A DNA stretch of 64,000 nt from Cellulomonas aerilata (GTDB lineage Bacteria > Actinomycetota > Actinomycetes > Actinomycetales > Cellulomonadaceae): the NCBI RefSeq assembly GCF_007991755.1, contig NZ_BJYY01000010.1:62001-126000 (forward strand), written 5' to 3'. The position numbers and the translations under genes are program-made. Within the stretch, counting starts at the first letter, position 1; every line of letters starts with the position of its first letter. The notes under the pieces were generated by a model. The model was given only the letters and a program-made list of their open reading frames with translations, was not told the origin of the DNA and searched no databases. Below, in pieces: positions 60,597-64,000 of this stretch.

Positions 60597-62392
60597 CGAC
60601 GACGGTCGCGGACGGGCTCGTCGCCCGACTGCGGGACTGGGGCGTGCACCGCGTGTTCGGGTACGCAGGCGACGGCATCGACCCGATCCTCGCCGCGCTG
60701 CACCGCGCGCAGGACGACATCGAGCTGGTCACCGCGCGGCACGAGGAGATGGCCGCGTTCATGGCGACCGGGCACGCCAAGTACTCCGGTGGGCTCGGCG
60801 TCTGCCTGGCGACCCAGGGTCCCGGCGCGGTGCACCTGCTGACCGGCCTCTACGACGCCAAGCTCGACCGCAGGCCGGTCGTCGCCATCGTCGGGCAGGT
60901 CGTGGCGACGGCGCTCGGCAGCGGCTACCTGCAGGAGGTCGACCTGCCGACCCTGTTCAAGGACGTCTGCGGGCAGTACGTCCAGACCGTCACCACCCCC
61001 GAGCAGCTGCCGCTGGTGATCGACAACGCGATCCGCACGGCGCTGGCGACCTCGAGCCCGACGTGCGTCATCATCACCCACGACGTCCAGCGCGCCGAGC
61101 TGCCGGAGAGCCTGCCGCAGTCGCACGGCGTGGTGCAGACGGCCGCCGTGGTCGGCCGCCCCCGGGTCCTGCCCCAGGACGACGACCTGGCGCGCGCCGC
61201 CGAGGTGCTGTCGTCCGGGGAGCGGGTGGCCCTGCTCGTCGGTCAGGGCGCCGCGTCCGCGGTCGACGAGGTGCTGGCGGTGGCCGACCGGCTCGGCGCC
61301 GGCATCACGACGTCCCTGCTGGGCAAGCCGCTGCTGGACGAGTCCCTGCCCCACCACTGCGGCGTGATGGGGCACCTGGGCACGACGGCGTCGGCGGACC
61401 TGCTGGCCGGCTGCGACACGCTGCTCATCGTGGGCAGCAGCGACCCGTGGACGGAGTTCTACCCCGAGCCGGGGCAGGCCCGGACCGTGCAGGTCGACCT
61501 GGCGGCCCGCAACCTCGGCGCCAAGTACCCCGTCGAGGTCGGGCTCGCCGGCGACTCCGCCGAGACCCTGCGCGCGCTGCTGACGCTCCTCCCGGACGAC
61601 GGCCCCGGACGCCGGTCCGGCTGGCGCGACACCGTCGAGCAGGGCGTGCGCACGTGGCGCGCCATCGCCGACGAGCGTGCCCACCAGCCCGCCGACCCGC
61701 TCAACCCCCAGCTCGTGGTGCACGAGCTGTCCGCCCGGCTGCCGGCCGACGCGCAGGTGTCCGTCGACGTCGGCTCGGTCGTGTACTGGTACGCGCGGTT
61801 CCTGCGCCTGCCGACCGGGGTGCCGGCGCACCTGTCGAGCACCCTGGCGTCCATGGGGTCGGCCATGCCGTACGGGATCGCCGCCAAGCTGCTGCACCCG
61901 GACCGGCCGGTGGTGGCGCTGGCCGGGGACGGCGCGATGCAGATGAACGGGCTGTCGGAGCTCATCACGGTCGCGCACCGGTGGCGGGACTGGGCGGACC
62001 CGCGCTTCGTCGTGCTGGTCCTGCACAACGGCGACCTCGCCGAGGTGTCCTGGGAGCAGCGGGAGATGGAGGGCGACCCGCGGTTCCCCGCCTCCCAGAC
62101 CGTCCCGTCGTTCCCCTACGCGGGCTACGCCGAGCTGCTGGGCCTGCGCGGGATCCGCGTCGACGACCCGGCCGACGTCGCCGCGGCCTGGGACGCCGCG
62201 CTGACCGCGGACCGGCCGTGCGTCGTCGAGGCCGTGGTGGACCGCCGCACGCCGCTGCTGCCACCGCGGCGGACGTCCGACACGGTCGACGGGATGCGGC
62301 GGGGCCTGGACCAGGAGCCCGACGGCGCCCCGGCCACGGCCCAGCTCGTCCGCCAGCACGCGCAGGAGACCGAGCGGCCGCCGGCGACCTGA
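60593..62392 (+). CDS. ThDP-dependent enzyme, pyruvate-oxidase-like
   Basis: A 599-residue enzyme with three domains of the acetohydroxyacid synthase/pyruvate oxidase family. The N-terminal PYR domain has RHEEMAAFMATGHAK with the catalytic Glu, the centre is a Rossmann-like domain (VALLVGQGAASAVDEVLAVA), and the C-terminal PP domain has ALAGDGAMQMNGLSELIT and VLVLHNGD (GDG-N motif). It resembles PoxB-type quinone-linked pyruvate dehydrogenases or related carboligases. Start ATG 60593 is supported by the overlap with the short upstream ORF. Confidence 0.91.
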   Translation: MTTTVADGLVARLRDWGVHRVFGYAGDGIDPILAALHRAQDDIELVTARHEEMAAFMATGHAKYSGGLGVCLATQGPGAVHLLTGLYDAKLDRRPVVAIVGQVVATALGSGYLQEVDLPTLFKDVCGQYVQTVTTPEQLPLVIDNAIRTALATSSPTCVIITHDVQRAELPESLPQSHGVVQTAAVVGRPRVLPQDDDLARAAEVLSSGERVALLVGQGAASAVDEVLAVADRLGAGITTSLLGKPLLDESLPHHCGVMGHLGTTASADLLAGCDTLLIVGSSDPWTEFYPEPGQARTVQVDLAARNLGAKYPVEVGLAGDSAETLRALLTLLPDDGPGRRSGWRDTVEQGVRTWRAIADERAHQPADPLNPQLVVHELSARLPADAQVSVDVGSVVYWYARFLRLPTGVPAHLSSTLASMGSAMPYGIAAKLLHPDRPVVALAGDGAMQMNGLSELITVAHRWRDWADPRFVVLVLHNGDLAEVSWEQREMEGDPRFPASQTVPSFPYAGYAELLGLRGIRVDDPADVAAAWDAALTADRPCVVEAVVDRRTPLLPPRRTSDTVDGMRRGLDQEPDGAPATAQLVRQHAQETERPPAT

Positions 62393-62411
62393 CCCGACGG
62401 GCGCGCCGGGC

Positions 62412-62837
62412 TCAGGCGGGCGGCGCGGAGCCGGCGCGCCGCTGGGCGTCGCGCTCCTTGACCCGTCGCTCCTCGCGCTTGACCTCGGCCAGGCTCGCCC
62501 TCTCCAGCGACAGCCACGGGGGCGGGTCGGCGATGATCGCCTCGATCTGCGCGGTGGTCAGCGGGTCCGTCAGCCCGTGCCGAGCCAGCCCGCTGGTGGA
62601 CACGCGCAGGCGCGCGGCGACGACGGACCGCGGGTGCGGGCCGTTGCGGCGCAGGTCCTCGAGCCACGGCGGCGGCGTGCGCTGCAGCTCGTTGAGCTGC
62701 TCGCGGGTGACGAGGCCCTCCTGGAACTCCTCGGGCGTGGCCGGCAGGTAGACGCCGAGCTTGGCCGCCGCGGTCGCCGGCTTCATCGTCTGCGGCTTGC
62801 GGGCGGTCGGGCGGGGGGCGTTCTCCGGTGACGTCAC
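62412..62837 (-). CDS. DUF5997 family protein
   Basis: A 141-residue protein with MKPATAAAKLGVYLPATPEE, FQEGLVTREQLNELQRTPP and PPWLSLERASLAEVK, matching actinobacterial DUF5997. No catalytic motif is seen; it looks helical with a basic tail. GTG 62837 begins the homology. It is convergent with the ThDP gene (20 bp) and divergent from the LysR-type effector-domain gene at 63033. That neighbour is recurrent for this family as I recall it. Confidence 0.86.
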   Translation of the reverse strand: MTSPENAPRPTARKPQTMKPATAAAKLGVYLPATPEEFQEGLVTREQLNELQRTPPPWLEDLRRNGPHPRSVVAARLRVSTSGLARHGLTDPLTTAQIEAIIADPPPWLSLERASLAEVKREERRVKERDAQRRAGSAPPA

Positions 62838-63032
62838 GGGCGCCAGGATACGCACCGCCCCGCCCGGTACCCTGGCGCGCAGGCAGTGCCGGCGACCCGC
62901 CGACGACCTGCCGACGACGTGCCGTCGACCCGTCGATCCACCTGCCACCGGCTCGTCCCGGCCTGCCCCGGCAGACGCCGCGCGGGCCAGGCGGCGGGCA
63001 GGTCGGCGGGCAGGCGGACGACAGGGGGCGAC

Positions 63033-64000
63033 ATGCCGCACGACGACCCGGGACCGCTCGCACCCGACGACGACCCGGCGGACCTGCCGGCGGCGCCGCC
63101 GTCCGGCGACGACGCCACCCCGGCACCAGCGGCCGCCGGGTCGCCGGCCGAGGCGGCGGCACCGGCGGACACGCCTGGTCCGGGGCTCCGGCTGCTGGTC
63201 GTCCCCGGCGTCAGCCCGGCGAAGTGGCTGCGGGTGTGGGAGGAGCGACTGCCGCACCTGCCGGTGACCCTCGTCCACGCCGGACCCGACGAGGCCGAGC
63301 GGCGCCTGCGGGCCGGTGACGCGGACGCCGGGCTGGTCCGGCTGCCGGTCGACCGCACGGACCTCAGCGCGATCCCGCTCTACACCGAGACGACCGTGGT
63401 CGTGGTCCCGGGCGACCACGTCCTGACCGCCGCCGACGAGCTGTCCCCGGCGGACCTCGCCGAGGAGGTCCTCCTCGTGCCGGACGACGACGTCGTGCCG
63501 TGGCCGGACCGGCCGGGCGAGGCCAGTGCCCTGCCGGCGCCCGCGACGACCGCGCAGGCCGTCGAGCTCGTCGCCGCGGGTGTCGGGGTGCTCGTGGTCC
63601 CGCAGTCGCTGGCGCGGCTGCACCACCGCCGCGACCTGACGTACCGCCCGCTGGGTGACGCGCCGACGTCGACCGTCGCGCTCGCCTGGGTCACCGACCA
63701 CGCACCGGAGCTCGTCGAGGAGCTGATCGGCATCGTGCGCGGGCGCACGGTCGACAGCTCCCGCGGGCCCTTGGCGGCGGGCGCCGCGTCCGGACCGGCC
63801 GGACCCGCCGATCGCCGGGGCGGACCTGGCGGTGCCTCGGGCGGTGCGTCGGGCGGTGCGTCCGGAGCGGCTGCGGGCCGCTCCGGCGGCGCCCGGTCCG
63901 GCCGGGCGCCGCAGGGCGGGGCCTCGGCCGCTGGTCGGGGCGGGACCGGACGCACGGGCGGCGCCCGCGGTGCGGGCGGCCGCGGCGGCGGTGCGGCCCG
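63033..64000 (+). CDS. LysR-type substrate-binding domain protein, 3' truncated by window edge
   Basis: The frame from ATG 63033 has no stop to the window end. An N-terminal linker (about residues 1-50, Ala/Pro/Asp-rich) leads to a LysR-type effector domain: LRLLVVPGVSPAKWLRVWEE, LRAGDADAGLVRLPVDRTDL, YTETTVVVVPGDHVLTAADE and AVELVAAGVGVLVVPQSLAR. No helix-turn-helix is present in the visible part. A Gly/Ala/Ser-rich tail (after about residue 250) runs to the edge. It may work as a ligand sensor without DNA binding, together with DUF5997. Confidence 0.86.
   Translation, partial: MPHDDPGPLAPDDDPADLPAAPPSGDDATPAPAAAGSPAEAAAPADTPGPGLRLLVVPGVSPAKWLRVWEERLPHLPVTLVHAGPDEAERRLRAGDADAGLVRLPVDRTDLSAIPLYTETTVVVVPGDHVLTAADELSPADLAEEVLLVPDDDVVPWPDRPGEASALPAPATTAQAVELVAAGVGVLVVPQSLARLHHRRDLTYRPLGDAPTSTVALAWVTDHAPELVEELIGIVRGRTVDSSRGPLAAGAASGPAGPADRRGGPGGASGGASGGASGAAAGRSGGARSGRAPQGGASAAGRGGTGRTGGARGAGGRGGGAA

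Noticed and set aside
1-64000. tRNA, rRNA, riboswitch or CRISPR features
   Set aside because: No cloverleaf-like stretch with T-arm consensus, no conserved rRNA sequence, and no spaced direct-repeat array was seen. Fine riboswitch detection would need a covariance search.

Overview
The window is chromosomal DNA of a high-GC actinobacterium. Most third codon positions are G or C, GTG starts are frequent, and many neighbouring genes share GTGA or ATGA start/stop overlaps. The marker families are actinobacterial: Lsr2, an EspC-like type VII substrate with a DUF1023 hydrolase, a SigG/SigX5-type sigma factor, and DUF5997 next to a LysR-type effector domain. A cellulomonad-like genus is plausible, but no rRNA or housekeeping phylogenetic marker is present, so this is inference. 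I found no tRNA, rRNA, CRISPR array, transposase or integrase.

About 1-28 kb is an accessory-looking half. It has loosely packed genes, 250-500 bp gaps, and several decayed genes: a LOV-GGDEF photoreceptor, a DNA/RNA non-specific endonuclease, an AlaX-like tRNA-editing protein, and an XRE-cupin regulator with an amber codon. Between these lie compact regulator/effector divergons: TetR with a two-component flavin monooxygenase and three CGGAGG-N3-CCTCCG operators; XRE-cupin with an EamA exporter; XRE-cupin with a thioredoxin-reductase-like protein and a methyltransferase; and MocR with an EamA exporter whose start codons overlap. Two bifunctional GGDEF-EAL proteins (one cut by the window edge) and the broken LOV-GGDEF gene point to cyclic-di-GMP signalling. 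At 22.8-25.4 kb an overlapping operon encodes an EspC-like small protein, a lipoprotein and a WXG-like/DUF1023 hydrolase, followed upstream by lsr2.

About 28-64 kb is denser, GC-richer and looks like core chromosome. It holds a RibD-type reductase, an FAD monooxygenase, a GT2-GT4 fusion glycosyltransferase, a GrpB-like protein, an EccA/CbxX-like AAA+ ATPase, a DJ-1 protein, a Lon-N domain protein, a serine hydrolase, a RecQ-like helicase, two SDRs, a PQQ-propeller membrane protein, a class I amidotransferase, and a lipid-carrier pair (DgkA-like kinase, PAP2 phosphatase). It continues with AIM24, a YyaL/SPATA20-like thioredoxin protein, an MFS transporter, a hexose-6-phosphate mutarotase, an MBL hydrolase, a STAS protein overlapping a sigma factor antiparallel, a small zinc protein behind a LexA-like box, CutC, an F420/flavin-type oxidoreductase, a pyruvate-oxidase-like ThDP enzyme preceded by an 11-codon ORF, and DUF5997 divergent from a LysR-type effector-domain protein that runs off the end.

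The strongest leads are regulatory or architectural: the triple TetR operator, the repeat spanning two opposing start codons, the CATG start overlap, the TGTCAAC palindrome, the LexA-like box, the ThDP upstream ORF, and the coding 9-bp minisatellite. I see no single large undescribed system.
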